Part shown: positions 1 to 11,073 of the stretch, in pieces | How positions within the stretch are numbered: position 1 is the stretch's first letter | How the letters are laid out: the number at the start of each line of letters is the position of its first letter | NCBI RefSeq assembly: GCF_000237925.1 | Contig: NC_031495.1 | Span: 40,452,210-40,516,209 of the forward strand | Source: Schistosoma mansoni | Taxonomy: Eukaryota; Platyhelminthes; Trematoda; Strigeidida; Schistosomatidae | DNA length: 64,000 nucleotides | Direction of reading: 5' to 3' | Position numbers and translations under genes: made by a program | Notes under the pieces: model-generated | Seen by the model: only the letters and a program-made list of their open reading frames with translations | Told to the model about the DNA's origin: nothing | Databases searched by the model: none

Positions 1-194
1 GGAAAATTATGGCTATTAATAATATATGTCGATGGTAATTACATCATATAACGGACTGAATTAATTAGTCAATGGTGAATCACTGTAACCAATCTTGGTG
101 ACTGTAAAGTATTGTTTTCAAATTTAAGATTAAAGAGCACTTCGCAGAAGCCACAAAGTAAAGCCAGACTTAACTCCAGAGCGAACGCAAAAGT
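1..194 (+). repeat. Left arm of a 194-bp inverted repeat
   Basis: The first 194 bases reappear as reverse complement at 8195-8388 with no net length difference and very few substitutions (one is A/G near base 49). The arm is cut by the window start, so its true outer end is unknown. The arms enclose about 8 kb of nested mobile elements, so this may be the terminal inverted repeat of a DNA transposon, or one family inserted twice in opposite orientation. No transposase was recognised between the arms. Confidence 0.85.
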
Positions 195-559
195 TTCGAT
201 ATCAAACAATATTATTTTGAATATCTTTAAACCAAACGACTTTATTATTATAAGCTTTATACAATATTATATTTTCAGTACAATATATAGTTTTCAGCAC
301 AAATTATTTCAACCAATTTCCGTTTCTTACTTCTTGGTCGATCCTGACGATAAATGTTGAGTGATCACCAGTTAGAAGTTAGCAGTCCTATAAATCGACA
401 TCTAAATAATGTACATTCTTTTCGCTGTATATTGCCAGCACCCATGATATCTCTGATTGGGCCTTTTGTAACTTGTACGGCGAAAGGTTGTACACTTTTC
501 AGAAACGCACCTGAATAGGCTATGCGATTAATAGCCATAATGATGTATTGAAACAAACA
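195..559 (+). repeat. AT-rich stretch with a diverged copy of a module also at 24.95 kb
   Basis: About 230-385 resembles 24940-25088: both share a run ending in CACCAGTTAGAAGTTA preceded by a TTTCCGTTTCTTA block. In the 25-kb copy this block joins directly to the 1.17-kb repeat. Here the two are separated by an RTE remnant and other sequence (about 390-3041), so this copy looks interrupted. Open frames here show no protein similarity that I recognise. Confidence 0.5.
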
Positions 560-2560
560 AAATTAGATAAGTTGTCGAAATATCTGGATGGCAGGAACAG
601 GTAGCCCAGATGTTCAAGCAGGCCTCTGTAATCTTCCTGAAGAGAACATGGAGCATCTTTACAGTTACATATATGTCTGACATCAGTGCTTCAGCTATTT
701 TGTTGTTTGGCGCTGCTGCTTTCACACTCCTGACTTGCCTGATGACCGTCCTGATTTATTTCATCGTTGGTGGAGTGACAGCTATAGGAGGCTCTATTAA
801 ACAGTTCCTTGCAGTGCTCTATTTGTTGTGACTTTTAGCCCGGTTAATTATCACGTGATTTATTCGCCAATCGAAATATGACTTATACAGTCTTAGCACT
901 GTGTCAAACCAATGACGTCCAACCGGTATGAGCAGCCTAGCATCCTTATTGATCCTTTGCCCTCCTAACCCTGCTAGTTGAGTCCAGAACACCAACATCA
1001 GCTTCCACTATGCGAATCATTTATGTCAAACATACCTGGCTTATATACGAGACAAACGGAAATAACATTTGTACAAGATCAAGCCAAAACGTGGCTGTGG
1101 TTGTGGGTGATGGCAATTGATAGACTGAGTATAATTTAAGAATAGTAAATCGTATCATAATAGTCTGTAGATCAAAACAAAGCTTACAATAAGAGGAGTA
1201 TAGATATGCATAATCTAGTTACTGAATGGTTGCTCAATAACAATGTATGTATAATTTTAGTCCACTAATGGTTCTCAGAAGTTACCCATAATTTATTCTT
1301 CACTGGGATGTAACAATACGCACCTGTTCCGCTGTTCTCGAACCTCAGTGATTGGTTTGTCTTTTGTGTTCATGACTGGTTGCTCTGGTTTACTATATTC
1401 TCCAGCTAGTTTCTTTGTCATGTCATATAGTTGTCTCATATTACCTTCCCTTACAGTTTCTTCCGTTGTCACTGATATGTCTTCCATATATTTCTGCTTA
1501 TCATCATTAATACTCTTCTTCAGCCGTTGGTTCGCTTCTGTGCACTCAGACTGAGCCTTAGTTTTCTCTGCTTTCAATTGGTTGTTATTGACTACTCACT
1601 TATTGTTCTTCCTTTCTTGAGCCCTGTCCAGGGTTTCCATAGAGATCCATTCCCTATGATGATGCTTCTTGCAGCCCAGTACCTCTCGGCACGCTAAAAT
1701 TAGTGCTTCACCGATCTCCCTCCACTTGTTCTCCATAGTAGTTTCCTCTTCTTTGAGTAGATCTTGTAAGGCCTGAAACCTGATGCCGAGAGATATCTTG
1801 AATTCGTTGAGTATGTCAGTACCTCGAGGGTAGACTGTAATAAACCTTTGTATTGCTATTCCTCCAGTTATCCAGTACTGTTTTAGCTTCAGTTTCACCC
1901 TGGCAACCGCCAGCTAGTGGTGATCTCAAGCTATGTCAGCTCCTCTCTTGGTTCTCACATCTTCCGTTGATCGATCCGGCTCTCCGTAGTGTGATCCGGT
2001 GAGATCCATGTAACTTTATTTGTGCGTTTGTGTGGGGATATAGTGCCGCCTAAAACCATCTTGTTGAAGGCACGTAAATTTGCGAATCCCTCACCATTCT
2101 CATTCATTTCACCCAGCCCATATCGTCCCATGATTTTTGTACCCAGTGTTGTCCATCACGACTCTGGTGCTTAGGTCACCTATCAGGATGGTTAGATCCT
2201 TTTCTTAGGCACTTCTCTGCGATCGACTGCAGCCTCTCGTAGAACTGATCTTTATCGTCTTCATTGCCATCATTGGTGGAGGCATAGCACTGGATTGCGT
2301 TCGTAGTGGTCCGGACCACAAAACACTGTAGACGTATGACGGAACTAGATTGAGCCAAGAAACCAGGCGCGACAACAATATCCAAGTTCGGGTCCAAACG
2401 CATGCCAGAAACATCGACTGAGTGCTTTGACTAGAGCGTGTGTGATCAGGCCAGCTTTCGCCAGGGTTAATTGAAGTCGACGGTACCAACGTGGCGATGG
2501 TCGGAGGCGTGGGATCAAGATACAGAAAAAAATCAAAGAAAAGAATAGAGGAGTGTGTCA
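560..2560 (-). mobile_element. RTE-clade (SR2-like) LINE remnant, split by a solo LTR
   Basis: Read on the minus strand, broken frames follow the order of the fuller RTE copy at 9128-12037. Endonuclease pieces lie around 2400-2180 (with QCYASTNDGNEDDKDQFYER), then a linker at 1898-1293 (with MRQLYDMTKKLAGEYSKPEQ), then reverse-transcriptase sequence at 830-600 (with AEALMSDIYVTVKMLHVLF). Frameshifts and stops are frequent and the 3' half of the RT is missing, so the copy is dead. It is much more degraded than the 9128-12037 copy, so probably older. Confidence 0.8.
824..1315 (-). mobile_element. Solo LTR (Gypsy-type) inserted in the RTE remnant
   Basis: On the minus strand this segment runs from TGTTACATCCCA to about 824 and aligns along most of its length with the solo LTR at 21125-21670. 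Shared stretches include ATAAATGATTCGCATAG, GTGTTCTGG and TTTCGATTGG. It interrupts RTE sequence at a point matching about 10460 of the fuller RTE copy. The internal part of the Gypsy element is absent, as expected after LTR-LTR recombination. The 3' end and target duplication are not clear. Confidence 0.7.
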
Positions 2561-3041
2561 TGCGTGTAGTTCTCAAGATACGCCCAGTATTGTAGTTTGA
2601 CAACTATTAACCAGTAACACCTATATTCGAATCGACCCCCACTGGGTTAAGATCAGAAGTCAGATAAGAAGAGATTGGAAAGATATATTTCATCCGTTAT
2701 CAATATATGGAGAAGCGGTTACTCTCATCTGGCTATAGAACGCAGGAGATGTTTCCCAGGCTGAGCTGTAACGTGATCTGGTGCGGATGCATGACCGAAA
2801 GCTTTCAGTTAAACAAGTCCACTTAAAACAATGTGGTCAGCATCCAATGTCGAACACTTAAAGAGCTTTTGATTTCGGGGAATTATTTACAGCTACAGTT
2901 CGAATCAAATGGCTTGACTTTGAAACATTTGGTGTGTAATTGGCAAATACTTGTTTCGACGAGCTGAGGATTATAAATAATTGCTACATAAGACGTTTTG
3001 GATGCCTTGTGATAACTTCCTTTTGTAAGTGAAACAAATTT
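2561..3041 (+). repeat. Dispersed repeat copy (about 2700-2960) and unassigned flank
   Basis: The block from about 2700 to 2960 is a diverged member of a family found also at 3715-3960, 25767-26012 and, inverted, 13985-14170. All share a GTGCGGATGCATGACCGA-like core, then an AAGTCC..TTAAAAC..ATG.GGTCA block. No open frame or known element is recognisable; the rest of the interval shows nothing I can name. Confidence 0.6.
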
Positions 3042-4213
3042 AAAACCTACGGTCGGTCAGTTATAAACAACGAAGAACCTGGTGTAGAGGATGTTTCCTA
3101 TAATTTGTATGTCAATTGTTCTGACAGCCGTCATCGCACTAACTTCCGGCGGTTTATAAACTTCAAAAGACTGCATGAAACGAAGATTATGGTTTACTGT
3201 TGAGTAGCACAGATTAAACTACCAATAAACACAATGAGAGTACGAATATATGAGTAGGAAATAAGCACATCCATTTAAACATGACGAGTCATCATACGAC
3301 TTAAGTAACTAATATTTAGGCCAGTAAGAGGATATAAGTGTGGGTTAGAACGGGAGGCCAAGCACACAAGCCCGAGAAAAATAAAGCTACCGGCAAATTA
3401 ATACCGACAAAAATGACAACGCTTGTCAAACAAGTTATTTGACGAACTTGGTAAATCCACACAAATACAAACTCGAGTGTAGTCGAGGTTATTATACTGG
3501 TAAACATATGGATCACGAGAAAGAGATGTTCACCAACATAAACGTTTCACTCACTCCGCTGATTATGCTAATCGTACGACCTTTCGTAGCTTTTTATTTT
3601 GCGCACCACATCATAATTTCTCACACACGAGATACTTACACTATATACACTTCCTTTGAGCATTCATAAATAATCGCATACCAATTCATAATATATCGAG
3701 AAACGACTTGTCTAAACTGGCTAGTGGTTATAGATGTGTAACACGATGTATCCACTCGTGATGTGGTACGGATGCGTGACCTAGTGCCTTCAACTAGGTA
3801 AGTCCGTTAAAACCAATGCGGTCAACATCAAATGTTGAAGACTTGCAGAGCTATTGACTTCAGGGATTTATTCACCGCTACAAAGATTTTCGAGTCAGAA
3901 TTGCATGACTTGAGTGATAGATCTTAAGAGACTTTATTTTTGACAGTTTCGGTGCTTGTTTCAACATAATAAAAATAGAATTCCTAATGGAGTGAAGTGT
4001 TTGAGAACACAGAAATAATACTACAATACGCATACGTATATGTAAATAATGTTGCCAGGAGCAAACTCAGTTCCTAACTATGTGTAACAGGTCACGTCGA
4101 GTCTTACCACTAAGGATATCACGGACATTCAGTACTCGACAACGCTTTTGCTTTTGACTCTTCCATAACCGAGGATCACCAACATAGTCAAACCAGAAGT
4201 CGAGAATAAAGGA
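3042..4213 (+). repeat. 1.17-kb dispersed repeat, copy 1
   Basis: This block matches 25094-26265 in the same orientation at a constant offset of 22052 bases. By eye there are only about 15 substitutions and no net indel. It includes a copy of the 2700-2960 family (3715-3960). Two opposed short frames (76 and 66 codons) survive in both copies, but they overlap antisense and resemble nothing known, so they probably reflect recent duplication, not coding. The element class is unknown. Confidence 0.85.
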
Positions 4214-4794
4214 TACGAGCGCACTCTCTTTCGTTTAAGTACAATATTCCTTTTATTGTCCATGATAGACTGCAGTTGCATACATGTCGCACAAACGACT
4301 GAAGACACTGAAAACCTGTAAACAAAGCTGAAACGCCCTTCATGTGTACGAAAACAATATGTTCTTGTCCTTAACCTACCCTGGTAATACTGATTTATTA
4401 GCCAGCGTTTTTTGCACATTGTGTAATTTGTTATCTTTGTTCCCCCTTACCTTTTCATTTTTCTAGTCGACATTTTATTTCTCATATACGAAGTCTCATC
4501 AAGTATGTGATCAAATTGTTCGAAATGTATTGCGCGAATATATCACATTATTCTCATGACCTTTGTCTTCCCACTGCATTATCCTAATTAATTTTCTAAA
4601 TACGTAGAGGTATCCTGTTTGCTGAAATTAACAGAAGAAACTTCTTAGTATCCATTTTTTCAAGATAAGTAGGATTATGAGTGTTGGATACAATACTCAG
4701 ACCTTATAAATAAATAAATAAATATATTCTGAAAGTGATAGATATAGAATTCACACCAGTTTGCAAGCATGATCATTTTGATATCATTTGTTAC
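4214..4794. other. Non-coding, with AAAT microsatellite and a short dispersed repeat
   Basis: An (AAAT)n run lies near 4707-4725. The sequence after it (TTCTGAAA...AGAATTCACACCAGTTT) recurs at about 5098-5150 and 46030-46085, each next to AT-rich microsatellite-like DNA, suggesting a small retroposed repeat. I recognise no gene in this interval. Confidence 0.45.
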
Positions 4795-5085
4795 ATTCAC
4801 CGAGAATTTTGAATGGATTTCAATACTACTCATATTGGAAATGATTATACATTTCTCGAAATATGCCACAGAGTTCTTCACTGGTCGTTTGGTAGGCGAA
4901 GAGAGTTTTCAGGTTTCACTTTGAATACGTTTAAGTCTCCAGTTCGTAGCACAGTTCACAATTTAAAACTTCCACACATATTATGGGTTGAGCTAAGCAA
5001 TCAATAGTACTTTTGTCGTGCAAAGCACATAACTCTATGGCAGTACAGAGCTAGTTCTCATCTCGAACACTGACTTTCAGAGAAT
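4795..5085 (+). repeat. Repeat C, uninterrupted copy
   Basis: This copy runs from CATTCACCGAGAATTTTGAA to the ..CTGACTTTCAGAGAA block. Related copies are at 8958-9127 plus 12038 onward (same strand), 24574-24930 (same strand) and 26670-27450 (inverted). It preserves the unbroken join CCAGTTCGTAGCACAGTTCA at about 4939-4958. That is the empty site for the RTE insertion that splits the 9-12 kb copy. Confidence 0.85.
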
Positions 5086-5639
5086 AATAATGTACTCTGG
5101 AAATTATAAATACAGAATTCGCTCCAGTTTACAGGGTTGACCAATTTGATATAGATAGTGACATTAGATGTAGTAAACAAGCATGAGATATAAGATTGTT
5201 CTAAGTTTGCTAGTTCAGTAACTGTTAAGTAGTTTATTTATGACATGTATCACAGCAATCCAATGCATCAGCAGGGAACTTTTAACTTTTTCTTAGGTCA
5301 TTTGCAGTGTCAGGATGAATTATTGATAGTTATCTAAAACTAGAGGAAACAAAATAAAGACCGAAAGCACGGAATGACAAAGCAATGATTGCCAAAATAT
5401 ATCGGTCAGGTTTACCACCGTTCATGTTAGATATTATTCATATAGAATAAGGTTGCTAGGGACAGTGTAAGTGTAAGGCAACAGCAGGTAAGTGGTTAAA
5501 AATTCAAAGTCCCTACAATCTCACTTGTGGAGTAAGATACACATACAGGCGCTAGAACATTTGATGCATTTTCAGAGGAGCAGTATGCATCAATGCAGCG
5601 AACAAACAGTGGAAGAGATTTTATCGTACGGATAAATTG
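5086..5639. other. Probable 3' flank or UTR of the adjacent LINE
   Basis: This stretch has no recognisable coding sequence. It starts with another copy of the AGAATTC..CCAGTTTACAGG short repeat and ends where minus-strand LINE coding sequence stops (about 5650), so much of it could be the 3' untranslated region of that LINE. Confidence 0.3.
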
Positions 5640-8165
5640 TGGTAGATTATTCTACAGTCTAGAATACTTACAGGCAAAGTAATTCATATAGAGAGAAGAT
5701 CTTGAATGCGTTTGTTTCGCCAGGGACAAGCAGCTACGTATGTCGTAATGAGAAGTTTCAGCATATTGAATCGCCTGGTTGGATGTGAAGGATAGTTTGT
5801 CAAGTATTTTGAAGAAAAAGATAAGATTTAGTTTGAGTCTCCTCTTCCATAAAGGGTCGAGCAGAAGTTTATTACACATAGAATTATAAGTCAAGGCACA
5901 ATCAGTTCTAAGAGTACGAGGTGTGAATCGTCTCTGTACTGATTCCAGCCTCAATTTATCCTTTATGCGCGCGCTACTAAGAATAAACGCGCAGTATTCA
6001 AGGAGTGGCCAAACACAAACTTTGCGCATTAAAATACATGATTTGTTGTTATAAAGGTTCCGAGTTACGTAATCTATGAGGCGTTGATAATTGGAAGTCT
6101 GTTTCATTATCTTTTCGGTAAACGACGAGTCGTAGGAGTACCTGAGTGCTAAGTCTACTAATGTGTGTAACCTAGATAACACTTCTCAATTTATGGTGAG
6201 ATCGAGGTTGAGTGATGTATCACCGAGGCATATCCATCCACATTTAGCCGTATTAAGCTCCAGTTGCCATTTACAGCACCACTGTGCTACCTTTTTAAGC
6301 CCCGTCCTGATGCAATTTTGAATATTGCTCAGCTCATGTGGAGTAAATGAGTACACCACCTTAAGATCATCTGCGTACAAATGGGCTTACCCATACAAAA
6401 CACTCACAAATATCATTGATAAAAACTAAAGAGAGCAAAGGGCCTAAGACACTACCCTTTATTACCCCACTTCTAACAGGGACGGCATTCGACAATGAAG
6501 AGTTGATTTTAACTATTTGATGTTGATTGCTGAGAAAGGAATCAAACCAGCTTAGTAACGGGTTTGGGACCCCGTAAGATGCGAGTTTACCTATGAAAAG
6601 TTGGTGGTTGACCATATCGAAGGCCTTAGAAATGGTCCAGGTATAGCAATAATACTAGATATCCTCGGCTACGAAGAGAATAGACTAAATTAAAGAAGTC
6701 AAAGTGAAATGTCATACAAGATCGATTTTTAAGAAATCCATGTTGTGTATCATTGATAAATTTTTCAGTCAGTAAATAGTTGGATAGTTCGTCACTAATA
6801 ATTTTTTCCATAATCCTAGAGATAACTGGGGTAATATTTATCGGCCCATAGTTGTTCATGTCAGTCTTATCTCCAGATTTGTAACGTGGTATGATGTACG
6901 CGGTTATCCAACAGTCAGGGTAAGGACCTGATTCCATAGAGAGAGTAAACAGCTTTAGGAAAGGAAGTGGAATACCTGGACCACCACATTTGTAGAGAAA
7001 TGATGAAATCCCGTCTGCTCCGTGACCTTGAGGTTATTTGGAGCCTTACCAATTTTCAAGCATGTGAAGGAGATAGATTTTATTGAGTTGCTAGCCATGC
7101 ATATAACTCTTGAAACAGCGCCATTTATGGATTCTTTGCCATTTGCAAAATTGCCACTGAAAAGTTCTGCTATAGTTGTAGGGTTATATATAAAAACGTT
7201 ACTACGCAGGATGCATGGTATATCAACATTTTGAGTTGATTTAGCGCGTTTATTGAAAAGGAGAATTAAGTTTTGCACTTTTGAGCTAGTATTAGGTGCG
7301 AATCGCTCCTCATTGATGGCTTTTAACCTATATTTCTCTATAATTTGGTTAAAAATTATTGTTATTTGTGCAACGGCCGTAGAGTCGTTAGATTTAGAAT
7401 AACGTTTCTGTAGGCGTCTTAGTTTATTACGATATTTAGCTGGTATATATAATTCGTAAGGTTTACTAATCCTGTACGTTTTAATTGGTTCACAGGAATC
7501 TAGACAAGAGTTAACAACAAAATAGAATATGTTGATGGCATCTGTGAGACTATTACATGAGAAGAATTCATCCCAGTATTAGAGTTTGATCAGTGAGCGC
7601 AATAGGTCCCAGTCTGCATGCTTATGGTCCCTGTATTTGCGGGTTTTTTGAATTGGTCGGTTGTAAGAGGGATGGATAGGGAGAGCACAAGCTACTACCT
7701 TATGATCACTGCTTACAAATTTGCTGTATACTTGTACAGATAGGGGGATGATATCTCTACTAAATATTACATCAAGTATATTATCACCCCCTGTTGGGGT
7801 ACAAACTCACTGTGACCAGTAGTACAGGATAAGGATTACCGAAAAGACATCATTACTTGACTGACAACTACCGATGCTCCAGTTAATCTCGTGATAATAG
7901 AAATTTCCGGTGATAACCTTAGCACTGAAGTTTAGAGCAGATGCATGTATAAATGAATCGATAATAAGATCATTCACATTATCTGAGCTATAAGGAGTTC
8001 TGTATGTTTATCCTGGGAGTGGACAGTGATTCTAGGGGTTGATTGATATCCAGACGGATTCTAGTAAGCTATTCAAGACACCATCTTCAACTTTGTTAGT
8101 TGTTAAGGTGTCCAAAACAAATATGAGAAAACCGCCTCCTCACTTAGTTTCTCTGTCACAGCGAA
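5640..8165 (-). mobile_element. CR1/Jockey-type non-LTR retrotransposon, frameshifted
   Basis: Read right to left, the minus strand first shows an endonuclease end (about 8150-7800, with NFYYHEINWSIGSCQ resembling the CR1 GDFN..INW region), then broken RT frames. RT pieces are at 6937-6626 (IIPRYKSGDKTDMNNYGPIN), 6615-6367 (GVIKGSVLGPLL, box 4) and 6380-6186 (MYADDLKVV, an intact YADD box). The C-terminal domain at 6182-5652 carries WPLLEYC and LESVQRRFTPRTLR. Each piece is in a different frame or separated by stops, so it is inactive. It lies inside the 1/8388 inverted repeat. Confidence 0.8.
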
Positions 8166-8194
8166 GGCTTATTTAGCTTGTGTTCAATGGATGA

Positions 8195-8388
8195 ACTTTT
8201 GCGTTCGCTCTGGAGTTAAGTCTGGCTTTACTTTGTGGCTTCTGCGAAGTGCTCTTTAATCTTAAATTTGAAAACAATACTTTACAGTCACCAAGATTGG
8301 TTACAGTGATTCACCATTGACTAATTAATTCAGTCCGTTATATGACGTAATTACCATCGACATATATTATTAATAGCCATAATTTTCC
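8195..8388 (-). repeat. Right arm of the 194-bp inverted repeat
   Basis: This is the reverse complement of 1-194 (ACTTTTGCGTTCGC at its inner edge, AATTTTCC at the outer). Just inside it, 8169-8193 shares TTTAGCTTGTG.TCAATGGATGAA with the repeat C family (12189-12216). The outer edge is 103 bp upstream of the candidate host exon at 8492. Confidence 0.85.
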
Positions 8389-8491
8389 TCTATTATCAAT
8401 ATTTCTATTTCAGCCTAAATTCTATCATTTCTCACTAGCTCGTCTACCAATTTTTAACTAAACAATACCTTGTTTCTTTTCTGTATCACAG

Positions 8492-8648
8492 ATACACATC
8501 AATTGGAAGTATGGAAGATACTCATCCCAATCCCCAATTAAGGTATATAACAGAAAGTGGACGAATTGCATACCATCCAGCATATACACTAGACGAGGAG
8601 ATTTGTGAACGCATTGGTCGTGTGCATCAAAATACTAAAACTGATTGA
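8492..8648 (+). CDS. Candidate last exon of an unidentified host gene
   Basis: A pyrimidine-rich acceptor (TTTCTTTTCTGTATCACAG) ends at 8491. It is followed by an open frame with one leading base, then about 51 codons to TGA at 8646-8648. The peptide includes EDTHPNPQLRYITESGR and AYHPAYTLDEEICERIGRV. It is hydrophilic, with no repeats or membrane segment. An AATAAA lies at 8649-8654, directly after the stop. The composition looks like real protein and not like the surrounding elements, so I read it as the 3' exon of a plus-strand gene whose upstream exons are left of the window. I cannot name the family, and it could be a fortuitous frame. Confidence 0.45.
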
Positions 8649-8957
8649 AATAAAGCCACCTACTAGTTAGTTCTCCGATGTAATACTCGTAAAGTAATTT
8701 TGTGATAAATATTTGTAATTTTGAAGAAATAGCTATAAAAGATTGTTTTCACCACTGTTCAGTACCACACGTATCCTGGATATGCTTTGACAATAAATTT
8801 TCAGCCAGAAATATCAGCACATATAAAACCCATCCTAGTTAGTTCTTGCTAACAATGGTATTGCATAGATTGATGAGATCTATCCTAATAGTAGTGGTTT
8901 CCTTATAATAACATCTCGGAACAAATCGTACAGGCTTACATATAAATGAAACCCACC
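8649..8957. other. Intergenic, no feature recognised
   Basis: Between the candidate exon and the first inverted arm. It is AT-rich, and I see no gene or repeat here. Confidence 0.4.
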
Positions 8958-9127
8958 TCAATCATTTGTTACATTCACCGAGAATTTTGAATGGATTTCA
9001 ATACTACTCATATTGGAAATGATTATACATTTCTCGAAATATGCCACAGAGTTCTTCACTGGTCGTTTGGTAGGCGAAGAGAGTTTTCAGGTCTCACTTT
9101 GAATACGTTTAAGTCTCCAGTTCGTAG
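8958..9127 (+). repeat. Outer part of left 781-bp inverted arm (repeat C), broken by an RTE
   Basis: Bases 8958-9117 together with 12038-12658 make a 781-bp arm that is the reverse complement of 26670-27450. The lengths match exactly once the RTE and its duplicated target are removed. Bases 9118-9127 (CAGTTCGTAG) are the left target-site duplicate. The outer 160 bp is more diverged from its partner than the inner 621 bp. Confidence 0.85.
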
Positions 9128-9141
9128 CTTACTTACTTTAC

Positions 9142-10877
9142 TTACTTACGCCTGTTGGTGTCTGGCCATCGGATCCGAAGTATCTTGCGTAGACAGCTGT
9201 TGATAAACACTTGTATCTTCTGGATAATGGCTTTCGTAGTTCTCCACGTCTCCGCCCCATACAGTAGAACTGTCTTGACATTTGTATTGAAAATTCTGAT
9301 CTTGGTGATGATTGACAATTGTTTTGAGCTCCAGATGTTCTTCAGTTGCAGATATACTGCTCTTGCTTTGCCGATCCTCGCCCTCACATCTGCATCTGAT
9401 CCACCGTGTTCATCAATGATGCTGCCCAGATATGTAAAGGTTTTTACATCCTCCAAAGCTTCTCCATCAAGTGTAATTCGATTGGTGCATATTGTATCGT
9501 ATCGGAGAGTCTTGCTTTTCCCTTTGTTTATATTGAGGCCTACTTCTTATATTGAGGCTGCTGCTACACTGGTCGTTTTCTCCTGCATTTGTTGTTGCGT
9601 TTGTGATAGAAGAGCCAGATCATTCGCAAAGTCTAGATCGTCCAGCTGCATCCTGCCTGTCCACCGTATCCCCTGTTTTCCTCCAGTTGTTGACGTCTTC
9701 ATGATCCAGTCGATCACCAGGAGAAAGAGAAAGGGTGAGAGTAAGCAACCTTGCCTGACACCGGTCTTTACCTCGAATGAGTCGGTGAGTTGTCCTCCGT
9801 GGACGATTTGGCAGTTTAGTTCATCATAGGAGTTCCGTATGATGTTGACTATCTTTTCAGGCACGTCGTAGTGTCGAAGAAGCCTCCATAGTGTTGTCCT
9901 GTTCACGCTATCAAATGCCTGCTCGTAGTCAATGAAGTTGATGTAGAGTGATGAATTCCATTCAATTGATTGTTCCACAATGATACGTAGAGTTGCGATT
10001 CGGTCTGTACACGATCTATCCTTACGAAATCCAGCTTGTTGATTTCGAAGTTGAGCGTCTACGAAATCACTCATCCTGTTTAACAATACTCTGTTGAAGA
10101 CTTTTCCTGGTATTGAGAGAAGAGTGATGCCTCTGTAGTTATCGCACTTGCTGAGATCGCCTTTCTTTGGTATCTTGATCAGAAGTCCTTCTTTCCAGTC
10201 TATTGGTATTTGTTCTTCGTCCCAAATCTTACTGAAGAGGATGTGGAGTATCTTGGCAGTTGCTGTCACATTTGCTTTCAGTGCCTCTGCCGGGATGTTG
10301 TCTGGTCCCGCTGCTTTGCCGCTCTTGACTTGTCTAATGGCCATGCTGATCTCCTCAATTGTTGGTGGGCCAACATCGATTGGGAGGTCCGTGCGTGCTG
10401 CTTCGATGTTGGGTGCGTTCAGTGGAGTTGGTCGATTCAAAAGTTCTTTGAAGTGTTCTACCCACCTGTTTTGTTGTTCTTCAATGTCGGTGATTACTTT
10501 GCCTTCCTTGCTTTTCACTGGTCTTTCTGGCTTACGGTAATTTCCAGCGAGTTTCTTTGTTGTATCATACAGTTGTCTCATGTTTCCCTCTCTTGCAGCC
10601 TTTTCCGCTGTCATTGCTAAATCTTCCACATATTTACTTTGTCGGTTCTGATGCTCCTCTTCACTTGCTTGTTTGCCCCTGTGTATTCGGCTTGTGCCTT
10701 GGCTTTTTCTGCTCTTGTTCGTCTGGTATTGATTGCCGCCTTCTTGTTCCTCCTTTCTTCAATTTTATTCAGTGTACCAACAGTGATCCATTCCTTGTGA
10801 TGGTGCTTCTTTTGGCCCAGAACCTCATGACATATTGAAATGATTGCCTCTTTTATCCCCTTCCAGTTGCTCTCCAT
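9142..10877 (-). pseudogene. RTE reverse transcriptase with mutated catalytic box
   Basis: The main frame (10629-9547, 360 codons) has RT blocks: IPKKGDLSKCDNYRGITLLS (153-172), QAGFRKDRSCTDR (198-210), FIDYEQAFDSVNR (232-244) and GVRQGCLLSPFLF (290-302). The fifth block reads FANDLALLS (334-342), where RTE enzymes normally have FADD. One of the two metal-binding aspartates is therefore Asn (codon 9624-9622), predicting no polymerase activity. The linker 10877-10617 precedes it in another frame. The thumb piece 9456-9142 (FTYLGSIIDEHGG, LLYGAETWR) follows after a frameshift near 9547 and ends early at PDTNRRK. Confidence 0.85.
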
Positions 10878-11073
10878 AGTAGCCCCCTCCCCATTGAGTA
10901 GATCATGAAAGGCCTGGAACCTGTTGCTAAGGGCTATCTTGAATTTGTTGAGTTTGTCAGTATCGCGAAGAAAAGTCGTATTAAACTTTTATGATGTTGT
11001 CCGCCCCGTTGTCCACTGCTTCTTAAGTTTTAGTTTCATCTTGGCGACCAGCAAATGATGATCTGATGCTGCA

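Noticed and set aside
3316-3669. Opposed 76- and 66-codon frames conserved in both 1.17-kb repeat copies
   Set aside because: Their conservation is explained by the near identity of the two repeats. They overlap antisense and resemble no protein.
9155-9829. 224-codon plus-strand frame
   Set aside because: It is the antisense shadow of the RTE reverse transcriptase, as are the frames at 10148-10620 and 11189-11892.
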